Below are positions 1-8,168 of a stretch of DNA of 64,000 nucleotides, one piece after another. Source of the stretch: Bacteroidales bacterium. GTDB lineage: Bacteria > Bacteroidota > Bacteroidia > Bacteroidales > F082. Under the pieces are notes generated by a model, which saw only the letters and a program-made list of their open reading frames with translations, had not been told where the DNA came from and did not search any database. The stretch lies in contig JABFQW010000006.1 of NCBI GenBank assembly GCA_013141455.1, positions 1-64,000 of the forward strand, in the 5' to 3' direction. Positions within the stretch are counted from its first letter, which is position 1. Each line of letters opens with the position of its first letter. Made by a program: the position numbers and the translations under genes.

Positions 1-1
1 C

Positions 2-403
2 CCGGGCCAAATTAACCTGAAGATCCTTGTTGCGGAAGATAACTCAATCAACCAAAAGGTTGCCATACATGCGTTGGACCAGTTAGGCTACCAATGTGAT
101 CTTGCAAAAAACGGAAAACAAGCCGTTGAATTACATTTGAGAAACAACTATGATGTTATTTTCATGGATATCCAGATGCCTGAACTCGATGGTCTGGAGG
201 CTTCAAAATTTATTCGAAAGTATGAAATTGAAAACCAGCCGTTAAAGCCGGTGATAATAGTGGCAGCGACTGCAAACGCTTTCAACGAGGACAAACTGAA
301 TTGCTTACAGGCTGGTATGAATTATCATATGAGCAAACCCTTCAGACCTGAAGAGCTTAAAAAAATACTCAGATTAGTTTCGCAAATGGTTAATAAGATT
401 TAA
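2..403 (+). CDS. Receiver-domain protein, C-terminal part (probable hybrid histidine kinase), 5' truncated by window
   Basis: The reading frame is open from the left edge (codon at position 2), so the true start lies outside the window. What is visible is one complete response-regulator receiver domain: the acidic pair in LVAEDNS (codons 29-46), the phospho-acceptor Asp in FMDIQMPELDG (Asp at 167-169) and the conserved Lys in MSKPF. The entry sequence PGQINLKILVAEDN is typical of a receiver that ends a hybrid histidine kinase, but the kinase itself cannot be seen. It ends one nucleotide before cheR, and cheR ends one nucleotide before cheB, so the three form one operon. The likely role is receiving phosphate from the upstream kinase in a chemosensory-like pathway. 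Confidence 0.85.
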   Translation, partial: PGQINLKILVAEDNSINQKVAIHALDQLGYQCDLAKNGKQAVELHLRNNYDVIFMDIQMPELDGLEASKFIRKYEIENQPLKPVIIVAATANAFNEDKLNCLQAGMNYHMSKPFRPEELKKILRLVSQMVNKI

Positions 404-404
404 A

Positions 405-1253
405 ATGCAATCGCCTGAGCGTCAGACTAATATTCAAAATCACGAATTAGAACTTTTTCTCGAGCTTATCTACCGCGTCTTCGGATACGATTTCCGGAAT
501 TACAACAAAGCGCATGTAAAACGTCGTATCCTTCACCGGATTAATAACCTGGAGTTAGGAAGTATTTCTGAGCTTCAACACAAAGTATTGCATGAAGCGG
601 GTTACTTCGATCTTATCCTTCGCGATCTTTCGATTAATGTTACCGAAATGTACCGCGATCCGGGTTTCTATAAATCGATGCGGGAAGAGGTGATTCCAAT
701 TCTCAGAACCTATCCTTACATAAAAATATGGCATGCAGGTTGTGCCACAGGTGAAGAGGTTTATTCATTCGCCATTTTATTACAGGAAGAAGGACTGTAT
801 GAACGCGCTCAGATTTATGCCACTGATTTTAATCAAATCGTGCTTGAAATAGCAAAAAAAGCCATTTATCCGGTTTCTAAAATTAAAGAATATACCAGGA
901 ATTATCAGGAATCCGGCGGGAAAAAATCATTTTCAGATTATTATGTCGCACGATACGATTCGGTCATTTTTGATCAGTCGTTAAAAAAAAACATTGTATT
1001 TGCCGAACATAACCTTGTGACCGACAGTGTTTTTGCAGAAGTGAACCTGATAATCTGCCGAAATGTATTAATCTATTTCAACAAAGAACTTCAAAACAAA
1101 GTGGTCAGATTATTTACTGAAAGTTTGATCAAAGGTGGATTTCTTGGCCTTGGTTCTAAAGAAAATCTTATGTTTACCGATGTTTTCGATCAATATCAAA
1201 CAATTGATCTGAAAGAAAAGATTTATAAGAAATTGGTTATTACAAAAAAGTAG
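405..1253 (+). CDS. cheR: CheR-family protein-glutamate O-methyltransferase
   Basis: A 282-residue SAM-dependent methyltransferase of the CheR family, which methylates receptor glutamates. An N-terminal helical CheR_N-like region (about 10-75) is followed by the catalytic fold. The SAM-binding motif HAGCATGEE is at 110-118 and IICRNVLIYF, the family signature near the active site, is at 216-225. It lies 1 nt behind the receiver protein and 1 nt before cheB. No methyl-accepting receptor, CheA or CheW is present in the window. Free-standing CheR/CheB pairs next to hybrid kinases are common in Bacteroidota and may act in signalling other than flagellar chemotaxis; that role is inference. Confidence 0.9.
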   Translation: MQSPERQTNIQNHELELFLELIYRVFGYDFRNYNKAHVKRRILHRINNLELGSISELQHKVLHEAGYFDLILRDLSINVTEMYRDPGFYKSMREEVIPILRTYPYIKIWHAGCATGEEVYSFAILLQEEGLYERAQIYATDFNQIVLEIAKKAIYPVSKIKEYTRNYQESGGKKSFSDYYVARYDSVIFDQSLKKNIVFAEHNLVTDSVFAEVNLIICRNVLIYFNKELQNKVVRLFTESLIKGGFLGLGSKENLMFTDVFDQYQTIDLKEKIYKKLVITKK

Positions 1254-1254
1254 A

Positions 1255-1818
1255 ATGGGGTTTGATGCCATCGTAATAGGATCGTCTGCCGGCGGATTGA
1301 ATGCACTTAAAACTATTATCACTGGCTTGCCTCATAATTTTTCGACACCCATAATTCTCACCCAACATCTTAGTCCACATTCAGATAGTTATATCGCCGA
1401 GTTTCTTAATCAATTGTCACATTTAACTATAAAAGAAGCTGATGGTGGCGAAAAAATCATGCCATCACATGTTTATATTGCGCCTCCAAATTTCCATTTG
1501 CTTGTCGAAGAGGATTTTACATTGAATCTGACCGTTGATGAAAAAATAAATTATTCACGGCCATCAATCGATATTCTTTTTGAAACAGCTGCTATCGCTT
1601 ATAAAAACAAATTGATTGGAATAATATTAACCGGAGCAAATAATGATGGCTCAAATGGAATCATTCAAATTAAAACTTTTGATGGGTTCACAATTGCACA
1701 ATCGCCCGAAAGCGCCGAAGTAGCTGTTATGCCAAGGTCGGCCATTGAAACAGGCCATATCGACAAAATTCTCCCCTTGCAGGAGATTGCAGCTTTTTTA
1801 GTTTCCCTCTGTTGTTGA
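1255..1818 (+). CDS. cheB: CheB-type methylesterase domain protein (no receiver domain)
   Basis: A 187-residue protein consisting only of the CheB catalytic domain, which hydrolyses receptor glutamyl methyl esters. The expected triad is visible: Ser in GSSAGG (Ser11), His in TQHLSPH (His38) and Asp in TGANNDGSNG (Asp131). Classical CheB is about 350 residues with an N-terminal receiver. Here the only receiver seen is in the first gene of the operon, so the regulation is probably in trans or absent. Its last 21 bp overlap the 3' end of the convergent EEP-family gene, so both stop codons lie inside the opposite gene. Confidence 0.88.
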   Translation: MGFDAIVIGSSAGGLNALKTIITGLPHNFSTPIILTQHLSPHSDSYIAEFLNQLSHLTIKEADGGEKIMPSHVYIAPPNFHLLVEEDFTLNLTVDEKINYSRPSIDILFETAAIAYKNKLIGIILTGANNDGSNGIIQIKTFDGFTIAQSPESAEVAVMPRSAIETGHIDKILPLQEIAAFLVSLCC

Positions 1819-2859
1819 GTATGGCGCTTTCCACTCAAGGTCGATATAAACAGGCAGATGATCGCTAAAACCTCCGACATAGGCCGGCCCCTGAAAAGTC
1901 CGGAATAGTTTTTTACCCAGAAAACGTTCGTCCTCTGTTAAAAGAAACGGCGCCGAAAATATCCTCGCGCTCGATTTCTTGTACCTGATGCGGCTTTCTG
2001 CATTAATCAGCCTTTCAGATACAATTATCTGGTCGAAAGTTTGCCATTGATGTTCATATTTTATCGTGCCCTCACTATCCTGATTTGTATTCGATTCAAA
2101 AAGATTTACCAGATTATTTAAAACAGTTGCCGGTTGTTTACCGCTTGTATTTAATCCAAACGATAGACTTTCATCGTTGGGGCAATCGTTAAAATCGCCC
2201 ATGATAATGATTCTGGCATTTGGGAACAACTGAATGATTGAATCAGAATTCTTTTTTAAAGTTTTTGCCGCAAGCATCCTTTTTTCGTTCGACGACAAGG
2301 TACCACCATAGCGTGATGGCCAATGATTTACAAAAAGATGAATCGTATCTGTATCAAAAACTATGAAACTGGCATATAATATATCCCTCGTTTTGAATGC
2401 AGTATCGGCAGGATCAACAACAGCAATGGCTTTCGAATCAAAGAGCCTCAAATGATCGGTACGGTAAATGATGGCAACATCAATACCTCTTTTATCAGGT
2501 GAAGGATAGTTAATATATTGATAATTAAACAAATTCAACGGTGTTTTATAAATCAGTTCACGCAGAACAACTTCATTTTCAACCTCACAAAGTCCCATTA
2601 AAGCTGGCGGTTCACCTTCTCCCAACGCTACCAAGGTTTTGTAAATATTATTCCGTTTACGTTGAAAACGATCATAATCCCAATGTTGGTCTCCATCAGG
2701 TGTGAATGCATTGTATTCCCTGGTGGAATCAGTAAAGACATCATAAAAATTTTCAACATTATAGAATCCTATCCTCAGATTATTCTGAACCTGAGAATAA
2801 ACAACAGTCTGTAAAACAAACAGTTGAAGAAAATAAATAAACAATTGTTTTGAATTCAT
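1798..2859 (-). CDS. Secreted endonuclease/exonuclease/phosphatase (EEP) family protein
   Basis: A 353-residue protein with an N-terminal signal peptide (hydrophobic to about residue 22, then VYSQ). Metal-dependent EEP-fold motifs appear in order: YNVENFYD (33-40), CEVEN with the metal-binding Glu (91-95), NHWPSR (178-183), GDFND (221-225) and a terminal SDH before LPVY. These residues support an active Mg-dependent phosphodiesterase. The substrate (DNA, inositol phosphate or other) cannot be told. It is convergent with the cheRB operon. A TAnnTTTG match on the minus strand (2955-2948) could be its promoter, with a leader of about 80 nt. Confidence 0.88.
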   Translation of the reverse strand: MNSKQLFIYFLQLFVLQTVVYSQVQNNLRIGFYNVENFYDVFTDSTREYNAFTPDGDQHWDYDRFQRKRNNIYKTLVALGEGEPPALMGLCEVENEVVLRELIYKTPLNLFNYQYINYPSPDKRGIDVAIIYRTDHLRLFDSKAIAVVDPADTAFKTRDILYASFIVFDTDTIHLFVNHWPSRYGGTLSSNEKRMLAAKTLKKNSDSIIQLFPNARIIIMGDFNDCPNDESLSFGLNTSGKQPATVLNNLVNLFESNTNQDSEGTIKYEHQWQTFDQIIVSERLINAESRIRYKKSSARIFSAPFLLTEDERFLGKKLFRTFQGPAYVGGFSDHLPVYIDLEWKAPYSTTEGN

Positions 2860-3116
2860 TCTATTTTAAAACTGCTTCCGCAGATAAACTTCATCAAACA
2901 TTATGATGACTGTGTAATTACCGGTTCCACCTTTGGAAGTGATATTACAAACTTACGTATAAGTCAGACATTGAGGTTTAATTTGTTAAAATTCTGTGTC
3001 GTTTGGATGTAAAAGTAAATCCCATGCAGAATCCGTCTAATGGAAAATGGTGCATTTTGGAACCTGAAAACCATTGAAGATAAGATTTACTTAACCTGAT
3101 ATTGTTACGGTCTGTG

Positions 3117-3124
3117 TATATTTG
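3117..3124 (+). promoter_or_regulatory. Probable Bacteroidota -7 box for the TlpA-like gene
   Basis: TATATTTG matches the TAnnTTTG -7 consensus 20 nt before the ATG at 3144. It overlaps the longer in-frame alternative (TTG at 3102), which favours the ATG as the true start. No convincing -33 TTTG is seen at the usual distance. Confidence 0.5.
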
Positions 3125-3143
3125 CGCAATTAAATTTCATCCC

Positions 3144-4538
3144 ATGCGACAGAAAAAAAGTGCAATCACTATCAAAGTAATAATTATATTTTTTCTTGTA
3201 ATCACTTCGACGTTATTAAAAAGTCAAAACGAATACGCTATTAAACTGAATTTCAGTGGAAAATCAGATTCAATCCTGATACTTGCCAATTATTTTGGCG
3301 ATAAATTCCAGATTGTCGATACTGCAGGGTACATGGATAATGTCATGATGTTTACAGGAAACACCAGGCTCAAGGGAGGTATTTATCTTGTTCTGAATTC
3401 AAAAAAAGAAAAACTTTTCGAGTGTCTGATCGATAAGGATCAAACATTTTCAATCCTGAGCGACAGTAGCTATTCGGCTACCCAGATTAAAACCATTGAT
3501 AATATTGAAAACGACCTTTTTAACAAACATCTGATTTTCACAAACCAAACCTATGAAAAGGTTAATCTGCTTCATAAACAAATTGAGAAACAGAAGAATA
3601 ATCAGGCTGTTACAGATAGTTTACAACTTGAAATAACTGCCTTAAGCGATAAGCTTATTGCCTACAGACAACATGAGATTGCCGAACATCCTGGCACATA
3701 TTATGCCGTGCTGTTGAAAGCAATGATTGAGGTAAAAATTCCTGATGATATCAAACAGAAATCTGATTTGGCTTATGCGTTTATGAAGAAACACTATTGG
3801 GACAATTTTGATTTAGCCGACAGCAGGCTTTTGCGAACCCCTTTATTACCTGGAAAAATTGACACCTATATCGAAAAGCTTACACCTCCCCTGTCCGATT
3901 CTGTGATTCAATCCATTGATTTTATGATAAAGTTGACCCGGGAGAACAAAGAAACCAGAGATTATCTGATTTGGAATTTCACTTCTAAATATCAAAATCC
4001 AAAGATTATGGGACTCGATAAAGTATTTGTATATCTGGCCGACAATTATTTCGCCAAATTTGACATAGCCAATACAACCCCATCAATCAAACAAAAGATC
4101 ATCGAAAAATCAGACCAACTGCGCAAGATTCTGATCGGATCGAAAGCGCCCGAATTATGGCTGATCGATTCAACCGGCTCGTATCGTAGTTTTTCTGAAA
4201 TTGAAACTGATTACACTGTAATTTTCTTTTGGGACCAGGAATGCAACATCTGCAAAAAAGAACTTGCTGATTTGAAAAAGCTTTATGACAATAAAAAACA
4301 CAACCTTGAAGTTTATGCTGTATGTGCTAACGCTGACATGGATGGTTGGAAAAATTTCATACGATCGAATCAGCTTAGTTGGTTGAATGTTAATGGAACA
4401 AAAAGTATGTCAGTTGATTTTCATGATTTATACGATATATATGCAACACCGGTCATTTACTTATTAGATAAGAATAAAAAAATAATTGCCAAAAGGATAA
4501 ATGCAAATCAAATTTCTCAGGTAATTCAGATGCAATGA
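3144..4538 (+). CDS. TlpA-like thiol-disulfide oxidoreductase (DUF4369/DUF5106-type) with signal peptide
   Basis: A 464-residue exported protein. The ATG at 3144 gives a basic N-region (MRQKKS) and a hydrophobic signal core ending near residue 28. The N-terminal half resembles the DUF4369 beta domain and the centre is a helical region like DUF5106. The C-terminal third is a thioredoxin fold with a CxxC active site (CNIC, Cys367 and Cys370) and the conserved cis-Pro segment ATPVIYL. It should reduce or isomerise periplasmic disulfides, tethered in the envelope. It stands as a single gene between the convergent EEP region and the barrel protein. Partner and substrate are unknown. Confidence 0.85.
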   Translation: MRQKKSAITIKVIIIFFLVITSTLLKSQNEYAIKLNFSGKSDSILILANYFGDKFQIVDTAGYMDNVMMFTGNTRLKGGIYLVLNSKKEKLFECLIDKDQTFSILSDSSYSATQIKTIDNIENDLFNKHLIFTNQTYEKVNLLHKQIEKQKNNQAVTDSLQLEITALSDKLIAYRQHEIAEHPGTYYAVLLKAMIEVKIPDDIKQKSDLAYAFMKKHYWDNFDLADSRLLRTPLLPGKIDTYIEKLTPPLSDSVIQSIDFMIKLTRENKETRDYLIWNFTSKYQNPKIMGLDKVFVYLADNYFAKFDIANTTPSIKQKIIEKSDQLRKILIGSKAPELWLIDSTGSYRSFSEIETDYTVIFFWDQECNICKKELADLKKLYDNKKHNLEVYAVCANADMDGWKNFIRSNQLSWLNVNGTKSMSVDFHDLYDIYATPVIYLLDKNKKIIAKRINANQISQVIQMQ

Positions 4539-4649
4539 TTTATTTCAACCAAAGTAATTACGAAAAATGACCTTCAGAATCAATAACTCCAATATCTGTT
4601 TAACACTAAATCAGCTATCAGCTTCTACCGAAACCAACTGTAAATCATT

Positions 4650-5390
4650 ATGTTAAACAGAAACCTGTTATTCTTATTCATTTTTATGTTTTCCCAGACT
4701 GTTTTTGGGCAGAAGATTGTGAACAGGAACGACAATTATATTGAAGGTTTGACATTTTCGATTGGAACCGGTCTCGCAACCTCGTTCAGTGATGTGAAAC
4801 AGAATATTTTTTTTCCGGTCGTAAAGCCAAAAAACGAATGGCGGATGGGGGCTAACTTTATGCTTGCCAAAGATATCAGCCAGTTATTGAACGTAAGGGG
4901 ACAAGTCGTCCTCACACAGGTTGCCGGAGTCAGGAAACAGAATAATATCTATTTTCAGGCCGAACTGGCCGAAATAAATTTATGTATCGCCGCTGATGTA
5001 ACCAAATTAATCAGACCCTACAGATCAGATGATACCTGGTTTATCAGTATTTTTCTTGGAACCGGACTTACTTATTACAACTCAAAACTGTTTGACCTTT
5101 CGAATAATGAAGTGATCGCTGAACGCGGATTTGGAAGGGGAAGCGGACTTTGGGGACGAATAATAGAAGGCATCCTGATTGGCGGCATTGAAGTTGATTA
5201 TAAGATAAACGAAAACTGGGGATTAAAGATGCAATCGGCCAATCGCTGGATGGATAGTGATTCGTTTGACAATAGAATTGGTGGATTTCAATACGATTTT
5301 TATAATATCACCAGCATCGGGCTCACCTATAAATTTTATCGTGTTTTCAATTATCCCGAAATCGACACCCGGTTTCAATCGAAGATGTAA
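4650..5390 (+). CDS. Outer-membrane beta-barrel-like protein, function unknown
   Basis: A 246-residue protein with a signal peptide (MLNRNLLFLFIFMFSQTVFG, then QK). The rest alternates hydrophobic and polar residues with many aromatic-terminated strands, and it ends in a strand finishing FNYPEIDTRFQSKM, as in small porin-like/PorT-like barrels of Bacteroidota. No catalytic motif is seen. It follows the thioredoxin-like gene after 111 bp on the same strand, so joint transcription is possible but not shown. Confidence 0.65.
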   Translation: MLNRNLLFLFIFMFSQTVFGQKIVNRNDNYIEGLTFSIGTGLATSFSDVKQNIFFPVVKPKNEWRMGANFMLAKDISQLLNVRGQVVLTQVAGVRKQNNIYFQAELAEINLCIAADVTKLIRPYRSDDTWFISIFLGTGLTYYNSKLFDLSNNEVIAERGFGRGSGLWGRIIEGILIGGIEVDYKINENWGLKMQSANRWMDSDSFDNRIGGFQYDFYNITSIGLTYKFYRVFNYPEIDTRFQSKM

Positions 5391-5931
5391 TTGAACACCG
5401 AAAGTGAGTAATAGAGAAGATTGCTTCATCGTATTCAAAAATCACTGACGTTCCTTTAGAATTCTGCTTTAACTCATATTAAACAGTAGGTAAACAATAA
5501 AAGCCAAAAATCAAATTTATTTGGCATAAGCACGCTATAGGGTTTGTTTCAGGCTTGATAAATCATGCTGAAGTACAAACTCATAATCGATTGTACAATT
5601 TCTATACATAACAAGTGTTTGATCTGTAGCTTATTGTTCATTTTTTGAAAAGGAATAATATGCTTATTTAAAAAAAATACACTGATAAAATAATTAATAT
5701 TGCATAACAAATCATGTAAGTACTCTTGATTTTGAGGTTGAAATAGCCCTATTTTTGAAAGGTTAATTTAACACTATAATTTATATTAATTGTGCTCCGA
5801 TTCAATACAGCATCTTCCCATGTTGAATACGATTTCACTTAAATGAGGAGAATACTATTACTGTCCATGAAATTTATCTCTATAAAAATATTTTAGTCAG
5901 GTCGCTATGGTTGCAATGTTGATTATCCTAC
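5391..5931. other. AT-rich intergenic region containing one copy of a diverged repeat
   Basis: About 540 bp without a credible gene. It contains a 66-bp segment (5542-5607) that is about 76% identical, without gaps, to 7674-7739. Nothing else is recognised: no RNA gene and no terminator with a strong stem. Confidence 0.6.
5542..5607 (+). repeat. Diverged intergenic repeat, copy 1
   Basis: Aligns without gaps to 7674-7739 (50 of 66 positions by hand count). Shared blocks include TTTGTTT, ATCATGCT, TACAAACTC, TCGATT and TTTCTAT. It is non-coding in both places. Confidence 0.65.
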
Positions 5932-5993
5932 TTTAGGGTTATAACCATATAAACTTTATATATTTAAACTATCTTTGTGCCTGTAACCCTAAA
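5932..5993 (+). promoter_or_regulatory. Promoter with palindromic operator-like sites before the AAA ATPase
   Basis: A -7 box TATCTTTG (5970-5977) is framed by a perfect 10-bp inverted repeat, TTTAGGGTTA at 5932-5941 and TAACCCTAAA at 5984-5993. The left arm also overlaps a self-complementary GGTTATAACC (5937-5946). Such sites on both sides of a promoter suggest binding of a repressor, but no regulator is adjacent. Confidence 0.5.
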
Positions 5994-5999
5994 ACACTT

Positions 6000-7220
6000 A
6001 TGATGATTAAACGGGAATTATATCTGAATCAGCTTCGCAGCTTTATCGATAAACCATTCATCAAAGTTATTTCAGGTCTCAGACGAAGCGGAAAATCTTC
6101 CATACTTATGTTGCTTCGCGACGAATTGTTGAACCTGAATACCGTTGAAGAAAATATCATTTATATAAATTTTGAAAGTTTTGAATTTTCAGATATTGAT
6201 ACGGCAGAAAAGTTGTACAATTTTGTACATGAAAAGATTGTAAATCTGAAGCGTTACTATATTCTTCTCGATGAAATTCAGGAAGTTTCATCCTGGGAAA
6301 AGGCAGTAAATTCATTTTTAGTCGATTTCAACGCAGATATTTATATTACAGGTTCCAATTCCAGGTTATTGTCATCAGAATTAGCTACTTACCTAACAGG
6401 GCGTTATATTGAAGTTCAGGTTTATCCGCTTTCATTTGCTGAATGTCTTCAGTTTAAACAAAACCTTTTACCTGAATCAACACCGGATATTTACAAAGAA
6501 TTTGAAAGGTTTTTGCGTCTGGGAGGATTTCCGGCACTGCATACCGGAGAATACACTTTTGAGACAGCTTATAAAGTGGTTTTCGATATTTATTCATCAG
6601 CAATACTACGTGATACCGTGCAACGGTACAATATTCGTGATGTTGAGCTTTTGGAGCGGGTAGTCAAATATGTATTTGATAACGTAGGCAATAGATTCTC
6701 GGCAAAAAATGTAGCCGATTATTTCAAAAATCAGCATCGCAAAATTGATCTCAATACCGTTTATAATTATTTGATGGCGCTTGAAGGTGCCTTTATCATT
6801 TATAAGATACCACGTTACGATGTGAAAGGAAAAGAAATCCTTAAAACCCAGGAAAAATATTTCGTTGGTGATCAATCGTTACTTTATGCCGTGATGGGAT
6901 TTAAAGACAGACTTATTTCCGGTGTTTTGGAAAACATTGTCATGTTGGAACTTAAACGAAGAGGATATAGGGTTTTTGTTGGAAAATCGGATGATAAAGA
7001 GATTGATTTTATCGGCGAAAAAAACGAAAAAAAGGTGTATATACAGGTTGCTTATATGATGACAGAACAAAGTACTATTGACAGAGAGTTTACTCCATTG
7101 CTCGAAATAAAAGACCATCATCCGAAATATGTTGTAACAATGGATGAACTATGGAAAGATAATATTGAAGGCGTAAGGCAAAAGCACATCGCCGATTTTT
7201 TACTGATGGTTGAATTTTAA
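6000..7220 (+). CDS. AAA-family ATPase with DUF4143 domain
   Basis: A 406-residue stand-alone P-loop ATPase of the AAA_14/DUF4143 type, common as an orphan accessory gene in Bacteroidota and Archaea. Walker A GLRRSGKS is at 26-33, Walker B YYILLDE at 86-92, and a sensor-like YITGSNSRLL follows near 115-124. The C-terminal DUF4143 region includes KEIDFIGEKNEKKVYIQVAY, which resembles a nuclease-like D-(E/Q)xK core seen in this family. ATG codons at 6000 and 6003 are both possible starts. It has its own promoter and no partner gene. Biological role unknown; a defence or toxin-antitoxin link is only speculation. Confidence 0.85.
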   Translation: MMIKRELYLNQLRSFIDKPFIKVISGLRRSGKSSILMLLRDELLNLNTVEENIIYINFESFEFSDIDTAEKLYNFVHEKIVNLKRYYILLDEIQEVSSWEKAVNSFLVDFNADIYITGSNSRLLSSELATYLTGRYIEVQVYPLSFAECLQFKQNLLPESTPDIYKEFERFLRLGGFPALHTGEYTFETAYKVVFDIYSSAILRDTVQRYNIRDVELLERVVKYVFDNVGNRFSAKNVADYFKNQHRKIDLNTVYNYLMALEGAFIIYKIPRYDVKGKEILKTQEKYFVGDQSLLYAVMGFKDRLISGVLENIVMLELKRRGYRVFVGKSDDKEIDFIGEKNEKKVYIQVAYMMTEQSTIDREFTPLLEIKDHHPKYVVTMDELWKDNIEGVRQKHIADFLLMVEF

Positions 7221-7380
7221 ATATTAAATGCAGCCGATAGTTCAAATAAATTCAGAAAAGAACATGAGGAAAAACAGCATTTAATGCGCTGGTTACCCTA
7301 TCTCTAAATCAAATTTTTCTATTTTAATCTACAGCCACCTCTTATCATGGGAAACTCCAACTGTGAAGGTAATTCACCTC

Positions 7381-7415
7381 AAAAAAAAAAAGGTCCCGGC
7401 TAAACCACCGAAACC
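7381..7415 (-). terminator. Rho-independent terminator of tRNA-Val
   Basis: On the minus strand a 9-bp stem with some G-U pairs (GGTTTCGGT / GCCGGGACC, loop GGTTTA) is followed by an 11-T tract, ten bases after the tRNA CCA end. Confidence 0.75.
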
Positions 7416-7424
7416 CTTGTTAAC

Positions 7425-7502
7425 TGGTGGGGCGTACTGGAATCGAACCAGTGACCTCTTGCCTGTCAAGCAAGCGCTCTAAACCAACTGAGCTAACGTC
7501 CC
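7425..7502 (-). tRNA. tRNA-Val (anticodon GAC)
   Basis: The cloverleaf is clear: D stem GCTC/GAGC, anticodon stem CTTGC/GCAAG with loop TTGACAG giving anticodon GAC, T stem ACTGG/CCAGT with loop TTCGATT, discriminator A and an encoded CCA. The acceptor stem GGGACGT/ACGCCCC has one mismatch (A4 against C69). It is a single gene on the minus strand with its own terminator. Confidence 0.9.
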
Positions 7503-7829
7503 TCAAATGAATGAACTCATGTAAAAGTGCAATGAAACATATACCTTTTAATGAGTGATGAATGGCAAAATTACTATTCTTTCCTGAATCAACAATAGAT
7601 TTAACCCAAATTAATCAGTAGGAGGCTTCAAAAAGCCGAACTATCTGATTTAGTTGGGAGAACCCCGACATAGTTTTGTTTGAAACATGATTTATCATGC
7701 TTAATTACAAACTCTTAGTCGATTACGCATTTTCTATGCCGTAATCTGGGTTTAACAACAAGTTTCAGCATTTCGACGGAAATTTTCAAACAAACAATAA
7801 AAAAAAATCATTCGTATATAAAAGTTTCA
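7503..7829. other. Intergenic region upstream of rpsU with second copy of the diverged repeat
   Basis: No gene is seen. It holds repeat copy 2 (7674-7739) and a short stretch (7601-7621) resembling 23184-23204 near another intergenic site (18 of 21 positions). Confidence 0.55.
7674..7739 (+). repeat. Diverged intergenic repeat, copy 2
   Basis: Gapless match, about 76%, to 5542-5607 in the same orientation, 2132 bp apart. The two copies flank the AAA ATPase gene and the tRNA. Confidence 0.65.
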
Positions 7830-7837
7830 TAATTTTG
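7830..7837 (+). promoter_or_regulatory. -7 box of rpsU promoter
   Basis: TAATTTTG fits TAnnTTTG. Initiation would fall near 7844, giving a leader of about 45 nt. No classical -33 TTTG is seen at 19 nt spacing. Confidence 0.55.
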
Positions 7838-7888
7838 CACCCCGTAAAGAGATTTTAATATTAACCTAAAGAAAGAGAGTTATTTAAC

Positions 7889-8083
7889 ATGATTATCATT
7901 CCTGTAAAAGAAGGCGAAAGCATTGACCGGGCCTTGAAGAAATACAAACGTAAGTTTGAGAAAACCGGTGTTGTCAAAGAATTGCGTATCCGTCAAAAGT
8001 TTACCAAACCGTCTGTTGTTAGCCGTGAGGAAAGACTTAAGGCTATTTATGTTCAACAACTTCGCCAGGCTGCCGAAAATTAA
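7889..8083 (+). CDS. rpsU: 30S ribosomal protein bS21
   Basis: A 64-residue basic protein starting MIIIPVKEGESIDRALKKYK, the bS21 signature, with the Arg/Lys-rich helix RIRQKFTKPSVVSREERLKA. It binds the 30S platform near the 3' end of 16S rRNA. In Bacteroidota, bS21 helps to occlude the anti-Shine-Dalgarno sequence, which is relevant to the strong Shine-Dalgarno of hpf two genes downstream. The upstream AAGAAAGAGAG is purine-rich but not a full Shine-Dalgarno. An inverted repeat follows the stop. Confidence 0.96.
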   Translation: MIIIPVKEGESIDRALKKYKRKFEKTGVVKELRIRQKFTKPSVVSREERLKAIYVQQLRQAAEN

Positions 8084-8111
8084 TTTTTGGTTTTTTTACA
8101 GAAACTTTAAA

Positions 8112-8159
8112 AAAACTTTGTTGTGGGTTTAGTTTTTACTAACTTTACAACAAAGTTTT
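8112..8159 (+). terminator. Inverted repeat after rpsU: terminator overlapping the xerC promoter
   Basis: Perfect 13-bp arms AAAACTTTGTTGT (8112-8124) and ACAACAAAGTTTT (8147-8159) enclose a 22-nt loop and are followed by CTTTTT. A promoter-like pair also lies inside: TTTG (8117-8120), 19 nt, TAACTTTA (8140-8147). Initiation would then fall within the right arm, just before the xerC ATG at 8169. Confidence 0.6.
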
Positions 8160-8168
8160 CTTTTTATC

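Noticed and set aside
6000..7220. Part of a defence island
   Set aside because: Only one ATPase gene with no nuclease, toxin or restriction partner nearby; evidence is too thin.
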